A DNA stretch of 64,000 bases, from assembly GCF_022844465.1 (NCBI RefSeq), contig NZ_JALHLP010000004.1:191735-255734 (forward strand), written 5' to 3'. A program made the position numbers and the translations under genes. The stretch's first letter is position 1, and each line of letters opens with the position of its first letter. Below, one piece after another: positions 37,372-46,329 of the stretch. Under the pieces are notes generated by a model. The model saw nothing but the letters and a program-made list of their open reading frames with translations. It had not been told where the DNA came from and did no database searches. The DNA comes from Bradyrhizobium sp. GTDB taxonomy: Bacteria > Pseudomonadota > Alphaproteobacteria > Rhizobiales > Xanthobacteraceae.

Positions 37372-38147
37372 CCCGCGGCGTCGCGCGGCGGCATGCGGTG
37401 AGGGGGTTCGCTGTCTTCACGCTGGCGATGGTGGCGGCCTTCGTTGCGCTCGGCGTCTGGCAGCTGCAGCGCCGGATCGAGAAGCACTCCCTGATTGCGA
37501 GGCTGCACGAGCGAATCGCAGTCGAACCGGCGCAGCTGCCGCCGCCCGCCCAGTGGGGCACCCTCAGCCCCGCCGCCGACGAATTCCGCCGCGTCAGCCT
37601 TACCGCGATCTACGCGCGGCTGCCGGATGCGATGGTTTACAGCTCCGGCTCGGCGGTCCGCGACGACATCTCCGGCCCCGGCACCTGGGCGTTTCTGCCG
37701 GCGCGTCTGCCCGGAGGCGAAATCGTGGCGGTCAATGCCGGCTTCGTCCAGAACACGATGCAGGATCGCAGCCGGCAGGATCGCGCCGCGGGCCGGCTCG
37801 TGACGGGTCAGCCGGTGAAACTCACCGGCTACATTCGCTTTCCCGAAGGCGCCGGCGCGCTGACGCCGCCGGAAGATGTCACGCGGCGGCTCTGGTTCAC
37901 CCGCGATCATCTCGCGATGGCGCGCGCGCTGGGTTGGGCGGAGGGCGGAAATTCCGTGGCGCCGTTCTATATCGATCTGGAGCAGCCGGCGCCGGAGAGT
38001 GGGGTTCCAAAGCCCGGCAAGCTCACCGTCCGGCTCAAGGACGACCATCTGCAATATGCCATCACCTGGTTTACGCTGGCGTTTGCGGTGGTGGTCGCGT
38101 TCGGCGTCTGGTGGCGTGGCCAGCGGCGGCGGGACGTTTTGAGCTGA
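37368..38147 (+). CDS. SURF1 family cytochrome oxidase biogenesis protein
   Basis: 259 residues with the SURF1 layout: an N-terminal helix ending LGVWQLQRRIEKHSLI, a large periplasmic domain containing GTWAFLPARLPGGEIVAVNAG-type sequence, and a C-terminal helix in NHLQYAITWF-like form, here DDHLQYAITWFTLAFAV. SURF1 helps insert heme A into subunit I. Translation is coupled to DUF983 through ATGA. It ends about 75 bases before a convergent gene. Confidence 0.93.
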   Translation: MTRGVARRHAVRGFAVFTLAMVAAFVALGVWQLQRRIEKHSLIARLHERIAVEPAQLPPPAQWGTLSPAADEFRRVSLTAIYARLPDAMVYSSGSAVRDDISGPGTWAFLPARLPGGEIVAVNAGFVQNTMQDRSRQDRAAGRLVTGQPVKLTGYIRFPEGAGALTPPEDVTRRLWFTRDHLAMARALGWAEGGNSVAPFYIDLEQPAPESGVPKPGKLTVRLKDDHLQYAITWFTLAFAVVVAFGVWWRGQRRRDVLS

Positions 38148-38223
38148 CAAGGGGAGCAGCCCGTACCGCGCCGAGGGGGCACGGGAAGTCAACACCTAAA
38201 CTAGCAGGAACAAAAGCGCGCGA

Positions 38224-38673
38224 TTACCAGCCGGCAGGCAGCGCGATCCGAAATCCGGCAGGCACTTCACGCGCAACCGGCGCCGGAATCGCGCGCGCTG
38301 ATCTGGTGCGCTGCTGAGGCCGCTTGACCGGCTTTCGCGCAACGGTCGATGGCAACGGTTCGGCCTGCAGCGTCGCACGCTCCGCCAATGCAAAAGCGTC
38401 CCGGGGCGAGCGGGCCTCTGGCGCAGGATTTGACGCCACAGGGGGCGTCAGGTTGGGCGTCAACTCTGCGATCGCCGCCGGCGGAACGATGATCGGCAGG
38501 CTGGTGTCGAACACGATCTTCTGGGGCCATCGGTGGCGGGATTCGATCCGGATACCCTTGTCGGATTCGACCCGAGCCGGCGTGACAGGAAGCTGCGGCA
38601 TATACCAGGGCGCAGCGAACATCAGCGCCAGCAACAGGCTGCCTGCGACAGCGAAATATCGACCGAGGGGCAT
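38224..38673 (-). CDS. Unknown membrane-anchored periplasmic protein
   Basis: 149 residues. One N-terminal helix (RYFAVAGSLLLALMFAAPWYM) is followed by a proline/alanine-rich segment without recognisable domain; the C-terminus reads VPAGFRIALPAGW. Bradyrhizobium-type genomes carry many such short exported proteins and I do not recognise a function. The start at 38673 follows GGTGGAA; an in-frame ATG at 38718 is further upstream. It is convergent with surf1. The codon usage fits its surroundings, which supports a real gene. Confidence 0.6.
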   Translation of the reverse strand: MPLGRYFAVAGSLLLALMFAAPWYMPQLPVTPARVESDKGIRIESRHRWPQKIVFDTSLPIIVPPAAIAELTPNLTPPVASNPAPEARSPRDAFALAERATLQAEPLPSTVARKPVKRPQQRTRSARAIPAPVAREVPAGFRIALPAGW

Positions 38674-38801
38674 TTCCACCACCGTTGTTATTGACGACCC
38701 CAGAGGTCTTGCAACCAACGGCAGGCGTTGAAGATAGTTCCGTTTGAAGCACCGCGACGGGCCCGCGCCGGCTGCTTGTAATCCCTATGGTTAAGGTGGT
38801 C

Positions 38802-38827
38802 GGAACCGACCAAGTGCGGGAACCGTT
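38802..38827 (+). promoter_or_regulatory. EcfG-type general stress promoter
   Basis: GGAAC at 38802-38806 and CGTT at 38824-38827 are separated by 17 bases, the spacing of alphaproteobacterial EcfG (sigma-EcfG) promoters. It lies about 90 bases before a small exported protein gene. The left box is also part of an inverted repeat TGGTCGG-AA-CCGACCA (38797-38812). Confidence 0.65.
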
Positions 38828-38915
38828 AGGAACCGTTCCTGGCTACGACAGCGGGCTGGAACAACTATTTCTCTTGGGAGTTGCCGGTCGCATCACGGGA
38901 AACCAGGAGGACATC

Positions 38916-39143
38916 ATGAAAAAACTTCTGACGATCGGAACGGTGGTGTTTGCCGCGTCGGCGTTCGCCGGGACGGCGTTCGCCGCGGAATTCTACGTCG
39001 TGCGCGACGCCACGACCAAGAAATGCACGGTGGTCGAAACCAAGCCGACAACCACCACCACCACCATCGTCGACAACGGAATCTTCAAGACCCGAACCGA
39101 AGCCGAAACCGGCATGAAGACGATGAAGGTTTGCACCAACTGA
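38916..39143 (+). CDS. Small exported protein, likely stress-induced
   Basis: 75 residues with a clear signal peptide (KKLLTIGTVVFAASAFAGTAFA) and a mature part of only about 50 residues: EFYVVRDATTKKCTVVETKP, a threonine run, and two cysteines (KKCTVV and KVCTN) that could form a disulfide. A very good AGGAGG stands before the ATG, an EcfG-like promoter lies upstream, and a perfect terminator follows, so it is a single-gene unit probably induced in the general stress response. No known function; similar short YVVRDATTKKC-type proteins are common in Bradyrhizobium. Confidence 0.88.
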   Translation: MKKLLTIGTVVFAASAFAGTAFAAEFYVVRDATTKKCTVVETKPTTTTTTIVDNGIFKTRTEAETGMKTMKVCTN

Positions 39144-39163
39144 CACCGGATAACTCCGGGCGA

Positions 39164-39198
39164 ATGGGCCGCAGCATCGCTGCGGCCCATTTTTTTTT
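39164..39198 (+). terminator. Perfect intrinsic terminator
   Basis: A 12-pair stem, ATGGGCCGCAGC and GCTGCGGCCCAT, closes a three-base loop and is followed by nine T residues. It terminates the small exported protein gene. Confidence 0.96.
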
Positions 39199-39360
39199 GA
39201 CCTCCCGCAGGGTGATCCGGGGGTGGGGTGTTTGGCCGTCATGACTATTTCCCCTGCGCTCAAAAAGGCTCTATGGTGCCGCGCGCTTCGCGAACGTCGA
39301 AGTTAAATAACTTAGTTATATCAAAGGCTTGGCATTGGGTCACGGCCTTTGGAGGGTGGT

Positions 39361-40779
39361 TTGACGCGCTATATCTCGACCCGCGGGGAAGCCCCCGTAC
39401 TGGGCTTCTGCGACGTGATGCTGACCGGGCTTGCCCGGGACGGCGGCCTCTATGTGCCCGAGGCCTGGCCGCAACTCTCGCATCAAACCATCGCCGGATT
39501 TTTCGGCCGGCCCTACTGGGAAGTCGCGGTCGACGTGATCAAGCCGTTTGCCGCGGGTGAAATTTCCGACGCCGATCTCGGACGCATGGCCAACGAGGCC
39601 TACGCCACCTTCCGCCATCCCGCCGTCGCGCCGCTCGATCAGATCGGCCCCCATCAATTCCTGCTTGAACTGTTCCACGGTCCGACGCTCGCGTTCAAGG
39701 ACGTGGCGATGCAGCTGATCTCGCGGCTGATGGATCACGTGCTGGCCAAACGCCACCAGCGCACCACCATCGTGGTCGCCACCTCGGGAGATACCGGCGG
39801 CGCCGCGGTCGATGCGTTTGCCGGCCTCGACAATGTCGATCTGGTTGTGCTGTTCCCGCACGGGCGAATCTCCGACGTGCAGCGGCGGATGATGACGACG
39901 GCGGGCGCGGCCAACGTGCATGCGCTCGCGATCGAAGGCACCTTCGACGATTGCCAGGCGATCGTGAAGGCGATGTTCAACCATCACGGCTTTCGCGACG
40001 CGGTTTCGCTGTCCGGCGTCAACTCGATCAACTGGGCGCGGATCGTCGCCCAGGTCGTCTATTATTTCACCGCCGCCACCGCGCTCGGCGCGCCTGCCCG
40101 CGTGGTGGATTTCACCGTGCCGACCGGGAATTTCGGCGACATCTTTGCCGGTTATGTCGCCAAGCGCATGGGCCTGCCGATCCGCTGGCTGCGCATCGCC
40201 TCCAACGTCAACGACATTCTGCCGCGCACGCTCAAGACCGGCATCTACGAGGTGCGCGAGGTCCACGCCTCCGCTTCGCCCTCGATGGACATTCAGGTCT
40301 CCTCCAACTTCGAGCGGCTGCTGTTCGAGGCGGGCGGCCGGGACGCCGCGGCGGTGCGCCGGCTGATGGCTTCCTTGAAACAATCCGGGCGCTTCGTGTT
40401 GCCGGACGCCACGCTGGCCGCGATACGCGAGGAATTCGACGCCGGGCGCGCCGATGAGACCGAGACGGCCGCCGCGATCCGCGCCGCCTGGCGCGAGGGT
40501 GGCGACCTCGTCGATCCCCACACCGCGGTGGCGCTGGCGGTAGCCGATCGCGACGTCTCGGATTCGAAGATACCCAACATCGTGCTGTCGACGGCGCATC
40601 CGGCCAAGTTTCCCGACGCGGTGGAAGCCGCCTGTGGCGTGCGGCCGCAATTGCCGGCCTGGCTCGACGGCCTTATGACCAGAGCCGAACACATCACCGT
40701 GATGAAAAACGATTCGACCGAAGTGGAGAAATTCGTGCGCTCGGTAAGCCGGGCCGCGAAGCAGGGAGTTGCCGGATGA
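39361..40779 (+). CDS. thrC: Threonine synthase
   Basis: Converts O-phosphohomoserine to threonine with pyridoxal phosphate. 472 residues; the cofactor lysine is K113 in LFHGPTLAFKDVAMQL, and the phosphate-binding loop is ATSGDTGGAAVDAF. The segments GVNSINWARIVAQ and FTVPTGNFGDIFAGYVAKRM are typical of the yeast/proteobacterial long class. The start is TTG at 39361 (MTRYISTRGEAP) because GGAGG stands five bases before; a TTG at 39349 would lie upstream of that site. Its stop overlaps the next start as ATGA, coupling it to an M16 peptidase. Confidence 0.95.
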   Translation: MTRYISTRGEAPVLGFCDVMLTGLARDGGLYVPEAWPQLSHQTIAGFFGRPYWEVAVDVIKPFAAGEISDADLGRMANEAYATFRHPAVAPLDQIGPHQFLLELFHGPTLAFKDVAMQLISRLMDHVLAKRHQRTTIVVATSGDTGGAAVDAFAGLDNVDLVVLFPHGRISDVQRRMMTTAGAANVHALAIEGTFDDCQAIVKAMFNHHGFRDAVSLSGVNSINWARIVAQVVYYFTAATALGAPARVVDFTVPTGNFGDIFAGYVAKRMGLPIRWLRIASNVNDILPRTLKTGIYEVREVHASASPSMDIQVSSNFERLLFEAGGRDAAAVRRLMASLKQSGRFVLPDATLAAIREEFDAGRADETETAAAIRAAWREGGDLVDPHTAVALAVADRDVSDSKIPNIVLSTAHPAKFPDAVEAACGVRPQLPAWLDGLMTRAEHITVMKNDSTEVEKFVRSVSRAAKQGVAG

Positions 40780-42065
40780 GTGTTGACGTAACCAAGCTTC
40801 CTTCCGGGCTGACCGTCGTCACCGACTCCATGCCGCATCTGGAGACGGCCGCGCTCGGCGTCTGGGCCGGCGTCGGCGGCCGCGACGAAAAGCCGAACGA
40901 GCATGGCATCTCGCATCTGCTGGAGCACATGGCCTTCAAGGGGACCACGCGGCGCTCCTCGCGCGAGATCGTCGAGGAGATCGAGGCGGTCGGCGGTGAT
41001 CTCAACGCGGGAACCTCGACCGAGACCACCGCCTATTATGCCCGGGTGATGAAGGCCGACGTTCCGCTCGCGCTCGACGTGCTCTCTGACATCCTCGCCA
41101 ACCCATCCTTCGTTCCGGACGAGCTCGAGCGCGAGAAAAGCGTGATCGTCCAGGAAATCGGCGCGGCGCAGGACACGCCCGACGACGTCGTGTTCGAACA
41201 CCTGAACGAACTCTGTTTTCCGGAACAGCCGATGGGCCGTTCGCTGCTGGGGACCGCGAAGACGCTGAAGAGGTTCGATCGTGACATGCTGCGCGGCTAT
41301 CTCACAACGCATTATCGCGGACCCGATATGGTTGTCGCCGCCGCCGGCGCCGTCGACCACAGGCGCGTGGTCGAGGAAGTCGCGCAAAAATTCGCCAGCT
41401 TCGACGCCACGCCCGCGCCCAAGCCGGTGCCGGCGATGTTCGGCAAAGGCGGGTCGCGCGTGGTGCACCGCGACCTCGAGCAGGCGCATCTGACGCTGGC
41501 GCTCGAAGGCCTGCCGCAGTCAGACCTGTCGTTGTTCTCGCTGCAGGTTTTCACCAACACGCTTGGCGGCGGGATGTCGTCGCGGCTGTTCCAGGAAGTG
41601 CGCGAAAAGCGCGGCCTCTGCTATTCGATCTACACTTTTCATGCACCCTACAGCGATACCGGCTTTTTCGGACTCTACACCGGCACCGATCCCGCCGACG
41701 CCCCGGAGATGATGGAGGTGATCGTGGACGTCATCAACGACGCCGTCGAAACCCTGACTGAAGCCGAGATCGCCCGCGCCAAGGCGCAGATGAAGGCGGG
41801 ACTGCTGATGGCGCTCGAAAGCTGTTCGTCCCGCGCCGAACAACTGGCGCGGCACATATTGGCCTATGGCAGGCCGCTGACGGCGGAAGAACTGGTGGCG
41901 CGGATCGATGCGGTCAGCGTCGAATCGACCCGCAATGCGGCGCGGAAGCTGTTGTCGCGCAGCCGGCCGGCGGTCGTGGCGCTCGGCAGCGGCAGGGGTC
42001 TGGACACCGCGGTGGCTTTCGCGGAAGGATTGACCCGGTCGAAAGCGAGTACCCTTCTCCACTGA
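40776..42065 (+). CDS. M16 (pitrilysin/processing-peptidase) family zinc protease
   Basis: 429 residues. The inverted zinc motif HLLEH is at residues 47-51 within ISHLLEHMAFKGT, and the downstream glutamate lies in VGGDLNAGTSTETTAYY-like sequence. The half-domain GGGMSSRLFQEVREKRGLCY is also a hallmark. Alphaproteobacterial members resemble mitochondrial processing peptidase beta subunits; the physiological substrate is unknown. Coupled to thrC through ATGA and followed by a GNAT gene, an order conserved in Bradyrhizobium relatives. Confidence 0.94.
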   Translation: MSVDVTKLPSGLTVVTDSMPHLETAALGVWAGVGGRDEKPNEHGISHLLEHMAFKGTTRRSSREIVEEIEAVGGDLNAGTSTETTAYYARVMKADVPLALDVLSDILANPSFVPDELEREKSVIVQEIGAAQDTPDDVVFEHLNELCFPEQPMGRSLLGTAKTLKRFDRDMLRGYLTTHYRGPDMVVAAAGAVDHRRVVEEVAQKFASFDATPAPKPVPAMFGKGGSRVVHRDLEQAHLTLALEGLPQSDLSLFSLQVFTNTLGGGMSSRLFQEVREKRGLCYSIYTFHAPYSDTGFFGLYTGTDPADAPEMMEVIVDVINDAVETLTEAEIARAKAQMKAGLLMALESCSSRAEQLARHILAYGRPLTAEELVARIDAVSVESTRNAARKLLSRSRPAVVALGSGRGLDTAVAFAEGLTRSKASTLLH

Positions 42066-42086
42066 CGATGCGCGGGAGTTGAGGGC

Positions 42087-42674
42087 ATGGCTCTGTTTCG
42101 TTTGCCATCCAGCGGACCGGCCGCGCTTGCGCCGCGGGGCCAAGGTGTGCTGCTGCGTGCGCCGCACGCATCGGATTTCACGCAATGGGTGCACCTGCGC
42201 GAAAGCAGCCGCGCCTACCTGACGCCATGGGAGCCGATCTGGCCGTCGGACGATCTCACCCGCGCCGGTTTCCGCCGCCGGTTGCGGCGGTATGCCGAGG
42301 ATATGGCGGCCGACCGTTCCTATCCGTTCATCATCTTCCGGGAGGCCGATGACGCGATGGTCGGCGGCATCACGCTCGCCAATGTTCGCCGCGGCATCGT
42401 GCAGGCCGGCACCATCGGCTATTGGGTCGGCGAGCCCTACGCCGGTCGCGGTTACATGACCACCGCCCTGCGCGTGCTGCTGCCGACGCTGTTCGGCGAA
42501 CTCAACTTGCACCGCATCGAGGCGGCCTGCATTCCCTCCAACCGGCCGTCGATCCGGGTGCTGGAGAAGTGCGGATTTACCCGCGAGGGGCTGGCGCGGC
42601 GATACCTCTGCATCAATGGCGTCTGGCAGGACCATCTGCTGTTCGGCTTGCTGCAGGAGGATTTCCGCGGCTGA
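42087..42674 (+). CDS. GNAT acetyltransferase, RimJ/RimL type
   Basis: 195 residues. The acetyl-CoA-binding segment reads IGYWVGEPYAGRGYMTTAL, followed by LNLHRIEAACIPSNRPSIRV and LEKCGFTREGLARRYLCING, all typical of RimJ/RimL-like N-terminal acetyltransferases. It probably acetylates the N-terminus of a ribosomal or other protein; the target cannot be read from sequence. It follows the M16 peptidase by 21 bases on the same strand and may be the last gene of a thrC operon. Confidence 0.9.
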   Translation: MALFRLPSSGPAALAPRGQGVLLRAPHASDFTQWVHLRESSRAYLTPWEPIWPSDDLTRAGFRRRLRRYAEDMAADRSYPFIIFREADDAMVGGITLANVRRGIVQAGTIGYWVGEPYAGRGYMTTALRVLLPTLFGELNLHRIEAACIPSNRPSIRVLEKCGFTREGLARRYLCINGVWQDHLLFGLLQEDFRG

Positions 42675-42784
42675 CTGCTTCTTATCGGGCGCCGGTGCCT
42701 TGCTTGCGATGCCTTTGGCTCGTCCGCATTGGCCTGTTATAAGCGCGGGAACAGACACGGTAACGGGGATGTCAGGGACGCCGC

Positions 42785-43420
42785 ATGGGTGACAATCGTT
42801 CGGTCAAGGCCGTGATCGCAACGGCCGTTGCGGGTTGGCTGGCTTGCGGAATGTGTGCCGCGCCGGCCTCGGCACAGTCGCTCACCGATCGCTTCAAGAG
42901 CCTGTTCGGTGGCAAGTCCGAAGAGCCGGCCGCGACCGCGCCGGCGGCCCCACAAGCGGACACCGGCGACCTGACCTGTCCGCCGGTCACGGTCCGTGCC
43001 GGTGCGTCCACCTATGCCGTGGCGCTGCCCGGCAAGCAGCCGGTCGGCAACGACCTGCGTTTTCAGGCCACGATCTCCAGAACCGCTCGCGAATGCACCG
43101 TCAATGGCGGCGTGATCACCGCGCGGATCGGCATTCAGGGCCGCGTGATCGCCGGTCCTGCCGGCGCCCCGTCCGCGGTCCAGGTTCCGATCCGCGTCGC
43201 GGTGGTGCAGGGCGGCGTTTCCGAAAAGACCATCGCCACCAAGGCCTACCAGACCACCGTCACCATGACGGAGACCGGCAGCGAGCCCTTTACGCTGGTG
43301 GCCGAAGATCTGCAATATCCGGCGCCACCGGGCGCCGTCGGCGACAGCTACATCTTCTACATCGGTTTCGATCCGTTGGCCCTGAAGCCGCAACGCCCGG
43401 CGCCGCGAAAGAAGCAATAA
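42785..43420 (+). CDS. Unknown exported protein
   Basis: 211 residues: signal peptide (AVIATAVAGWLACGMCAAPASAQ), an alanine/proline-rich linker, then a beta-rich domain from about residue 60 (CPPVTVRAGASTYAVAL) through FQATISRTARECTVNGGV and ending YIFYIGFDPLALKPQ. A lipobox is not clear, although LACGMC contains cysteines. I do not recognise a named family; this architecture recurs in Rhizobiales as hypothetical exported proteins. It ends just before a terminator shared with the ATP synthase operon. Confidence 0.75.
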   Translation: MGDNRSVKAVIATAVAGWLACGMCAAPASAQSLTDRFKSLFGGKSEEPAATAPAAPQADTGDLTCPPVTVRAGASTYAVALPGKQPVGNDLRFQATISRTARECTVNGGVITARIGIQGRVIAGPAGAPSAVQVPIRVAVVQGGVSEKTIATKAYQTTVTMTETGSEPFTLVAEDLQYPAPPGAVGDSYIFYIGFDPLALKPQRPAPRKKQ

Positions 43421-43430
43421 GGGCAACAAA

Positions 43431-43460
43431 AAGCCGGCGCGATCTTCTCGCACCGGCCTT
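43431..43460. terminator. Bidirectional terminator hairpin
   Basis: GCCGG-c-GCGA pairs with TCGC-a-CCGGC around TCTTC, flanked by AA and TT on the outer sides. It sits between convergent transcription units, the exported protein gene and atpF. Confidence 0.75.
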
Positions 43461-43478
43461 GTCTGGGCGGGGAAGGGC

Positions 43479-43964
43479 TCAGTTCAGCTTGGCGCGAACT
43501 TCGGCGATGCCCTTTGCGAGCAAATCATCGGCGACCGCGCCCTTGACCGATTGCGACAGGATGGTCGAGGCGGCCGAGATCGCGGCATTGGCGGCGGCGG
43601 CGCGAACGTCGGCCAGCGCCTGCGCTTCGGCGAGCGCGATCTTGCTCTCGGCGGACTTGGTGCGGCGGGCGACGAAATCCTCCATCTTGGCCTTGGCCTC
43701 GGTCGCGATGCGCTCGGCTTCGGCCCTGGCGCTGGCGATGATCTCCTGCGCCTCGCGTTCGGCGCTGGAGCGCTTGGCCTTGTACTCGGTGAGCAGCCTG
43801 GCGGCGTCATCCTTGAGGCGGCGGGCCTCGTCCAGTTCGGCCTTGATGCGTTCGGCGCGGTGGTCGAGCGCCGTCAGCACGGTGCGGTGGATGCCGAGAT
43901 AGGCAAACAGCACCATCAGAATGACGAAGGCAATCGCGACCCAGGTTTCCGGTTGAGCGAACAT
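43479..43964 (-). CDS. atpF: F0F1 ATP synthase subunit b
   Basis: 161 residues: a single N-terminal membrane helix ([18 protein letters not shown]) and a long charged coiled-coil helix ([20 protein letters not shown] and onwards) that forms the peripheral stalk. It is the last gene of the F0 operon and starts four bases after b' ends. Alphaproteobacteria keep the F1 genes in a separate operon, in agreement with none being present here. Confidence 0.94.
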   Translation of the reverse strand: MFAQPETWVAIAFVILMVLFAYLGIHRTVLTALDHRAERIKAELDEARRLKDDAARLLTEYKAKRSSAEREAQEIIASARAEAERIATEAKAKMEDFVARRTKSAESKIALAEAQALADVRAAAANAAISAASTILSQSVKGAVADDLLAKGIAEVRAKLN

Positions 43965-43968
43965 CGAT

Positions 43969-44517
43969 CTATCCCTTCAAGGACGCGTCGACGGCGCTGT
44001 TCACCGTCTTGCTGTCGGGCAGCGCGCCGGTGAGGCGCTGGACGATCGCGCTGGCTGCATCCGCGGCGATGCCGCGGACATTGCTCATGGCGTTCTGGCG
44101 GGTCGCCGCGATCTGCTTCTCGGCGCCGGCGAGCCTTGCGGTGAGCTGGTCCTCCAGCTTCTTGCGTTCGGCTTCCGAGGCCGCGTTGAGCTTCTCGCGG
44201 GTTTCGTTGCCGATGGCCTGCGCCCGGGCGCGCGCGGAAGCGAGCTCGGTTTCATAAGCCTTGATCGCGGATTCCGACTCGTCCTTGAGCGCCTGCGCCT
44301 GCGCCAGGTCGCCTTCGATCGCCTTCTGTCGCGCGCCGATCACGCTCTCGACGCGCGGCAGCGCGATGCGGGACACGATCAGATAGAGTGCGACGAACGC
44401 GATGGTGAGCGACACCAGTTGCGAAGCAAACGTGCTCGACTCGAACGGAGGAAAGCCCCCGCCGTGGCCGCCGTCCGCTCCGGTGTGGGCGCCGGTACCA
44501 TGACCCTTTTCAGCCAC
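43969..44517 (-). CDS. atpG: F0F1 ATP synthase subunit b'
   Basis: 182 residues, with a glycine/histidine-rich leader ([18 protein letters not shown]), a membrane helix ([19 protein letters not shown]) and a stalk coiled coil ([20 protein letters not shown]). It is the divergent second b subunit of photosynthetic and many alphaproteobacterial enzymes, forming a heterodimeric stalk with b. Named atpG in some Bradyrhizobium annotations and atpF2 in others; it must not be confused with the gamma subunit. Confidence 0.92.
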   Translation of the reverse strand: MAEKGHGTGAHTGADGGHGGGFPPFESSTFASQLVSLTIAFVALYLIVSRIALPRVESVIGARQKAIEGDLAQAQALKDESESAIKAYETELASARARAQAIGNETREKLNAASEAERKKLEDQLTARLAGAEKQIAATRQNAMSNVRGIAADAASAIVQRLTGALPDSKTVNSAVDASLKG

Positions 44518-44570
44518 GGAATTCTCCCTTTGCTGTCAGGCGCGCCGCGGGCGGCGCGCGAAGGTGCAGC

Positions 44571-44801
44571 TCAGAGCGGAACGAACAGCAGCAGCAGCGC
44601 GATCAGCAGCGAGAAGATGCCGAGCGCTTCGGTCACGGCGAAGCCGAAGATCAGATTGCCGAACTGGCCCTGGGCCGCCGAAGGATTGCGCACCGCCGCG
44701 GCAAGGTAGTTGCCGAAGATGATGCCCACGCCGACGCCCGCGCCGCCCATGCCGATGCATGCGATGCCCGCGCCGATAAGTTTTGCTGCTGCCGGTTCCA
44801 T
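44571..44801 (-). CDS. atpE: F0F1 ATP synthase subunit c
   Basis: 76 residues in two helices. The first carries the glycine motif GGAGVGVG, the loop is ARNP-like ([10 protein letters not shown]), and the second carries the proton-binding glutamate E58 in [11 protein letters not shown]. It forms the rotor ring. The initiator is preceded by AAGGAGCTCGAGAAA on the minus strand. Glutamate instead of aspartate is usual in alphaproteobacteria. Confidence 0.96.
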   Translation of the reverse strand: MEPAAAKLIGAGIACIGMGGAGVGVGIIFGNYLAAAVRNPSAAQGQFGNLIFGFAVTEALGIFSLLIALLLLFVPL

Positions 44802-44858
44802 TTTCTCGAGCTCCTTGAGAGGTAAGACAAAGTGAGGGTGGAAATTCTCCCGGACCGC

Positions 44859-45614
44859 CTAGTGGCCGGGATGAATGGCGTCGTTGAGGTAGATGCAGGT
44901 CAGGATCGCAAACACGTAGGCCTGCAGGAAGGCGACCAGCAATTCGAGCGCGGTCAACGCGACGGTGAGCGCCAGCGGCAGCATGCCGCCGATCCAGCCG
45001 ATCGTGCCGAGCGAAACGCCGAGCATCGCGACGAACCCCGCGAACACCTTCAGCGCGATGTGGCCGGCCAGCATGTTGGCGAAGAGACGCACGCTGTGCG
45101 AGACCGGCCGCAGGAAGAACGACAGCACTTCGATGAACATCACCAGCGGCAGGATGTAGATCGGGACGCCGGAGGGGACGAAGATCTTGAAGAACTTGAG
45201 GCCGTTCTTGTAGAGGCCGTAGATCAGCACCGTGAAGAAAACCAGGAAGGCCAGCGCCGCGGTGACGATGATGTGGCTCGAAACCGTGAACGTGTAGGGA
45301 ATGATGCCGATCAGGTTCGAGATGCAGATGAACATGAACAGCGAGAAGATCAGCGGGAAGAACTTCAGGCCTTCCGAGCCGGCGGTCGAACGGATCGTCG
45401 AGGCGACGAATTCGTAAGAGATTTCCGCGATCGACTGCAACCTTCCGGGAACCAGCTGCCCGCGCGCCATGCCGCCGATCATCAGCAGCGAAATCACCGC
45501 TACCGACAGAAACATGTAGAGCGACGAGTTGGTAAAGGCGATCGTCTGCTTGCCGATCTGGCCGATCGTGAAGAGGGGCTCGATGTCGAACTGGTGGATC
45601 GGGTCGATTTTCAT
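44859..45614 (-). CDS. atpB: F0F1 ATP synthase subunit a
   Basis: 251 residues with five to six helices. The essential arginine lies in [18 protein letters not shown], and the C-terminal helix [20 protein letters not shown] contains the conserved glutamine/tyrosine face that lines the proton channel. Subunit a is the stator channel of F0. It follows atpI and precedes atpE on the same strand. Confidence 0.96.
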   Translation of the reverse strand: MKIDPIHQFDIEPLFTIGQIGKQTIAFTNSSLYMFLSVAVISLLMIGGMARGQLVPGRLQSIAEISYEFVASTIRSTAGSEGLKFFPLIFSLFMFICISNLIGIIPYTFTVSSHIIVTAALAFLVFFTVLIYGLYKNGLKFFKIFVPSGVPIYILPLVMFIEVLSFFLRPVSHSVRLFANMLAGHIALKVFAGFVAMLGVSLGTIGWIGGMLPLALTVALTALELLVAFLQAYVFAILTCIYLNDAIHPGH

Positions 45615-45683
45615 CCGGGCGGCTCTTTATCCACCGGCCTGGCCGGCAATCGTATTTCAGATGTCGTGACTTCCCGTCGCGGC

Positions 45684-46055
45684 TCAGCGTTTGCGAGAAG
45701 CTGCGCCTGCGGACCTCACCACGTTGACCACGCCGGCGGTGAAGCCGAGCAGCAAGAACACGATGAGACCGAACGGCGACGTCGACAACCAACGGTCGAC
45801 CCCCCAGCCAATCGCCGCCCCGACGACAACGCCCGCGACCAATTCCGAGGAAAGGCGGAAACCCAGCGCCATGGCAGATGCTCTGGCGGCCCTGTCTCCG
45901 CTTTCAGTTCCGGGTTGGTCCGTCCTGAGTTTCCGGTTGTCGCGAATTTCGGACAATCGGTGGTCAAGACTTCCGAGCCTTGCGGAAAGCGCAGCTTCGT
46001 CAGCTGACGGTTGATCGCGATTTCCACTTGCGTTGTCGTTGGTGTCCTGGGCCAT
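45684..46055 (-). CDS. atpI: ATP synthase protein I
   Basis: 123 residues. A charged N-terminal third (SARLGSLDHRLSEIRDNRKL) precedes two membrane helices (AVVVGAAIGWGV-type and FGLIVFLLLGFTAGVVNVV). AtpI is a non-stoichiometric helper for c-ring assembly, and this alphaproteobacterial form (AtpI-like/DUF of the F0 operon) heads the operon. The start at 46055 (MAQDTNDNAS) fits the family; an in-frame start at 46145 lacks support. Confidence 0.88.
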   Translation of the reverse strand: MAQDTNDNASGNRDQPSADEAALSARLGSLDHRLSEIRDNRKLRTDQPGTESGDRAARASAMALGFRLSSELVAGVVVGAAIGWGVDRWLSTSPFGLIVFLLLGFTAGVVNVVRSAGAASRKR

Positions 46056-46329
46056 GCCCAAGACACTAAACGATGCCAGCGGTTGATGGAAATTGCGCCC
46101 GTCACCCTTGAAGCCGCGCGGACCATACTTACCACGCCTAATCAAGTCAAGATTGCGCCGTAACCAGTTATTTCATTGATTCAATTAGATTTATTCCAGC
46201 ATTGCCGGCCGCCTCATGGCCCCGTCACCGCACCGCAGCAGTTGTCGCGACATCGACCGATCTTGCCTCTACTTTGCTGACCTGTTGGGATGCTTGGAGC
46301 TGATTGCCAGATTCCTTCCGGGAGCCCGC

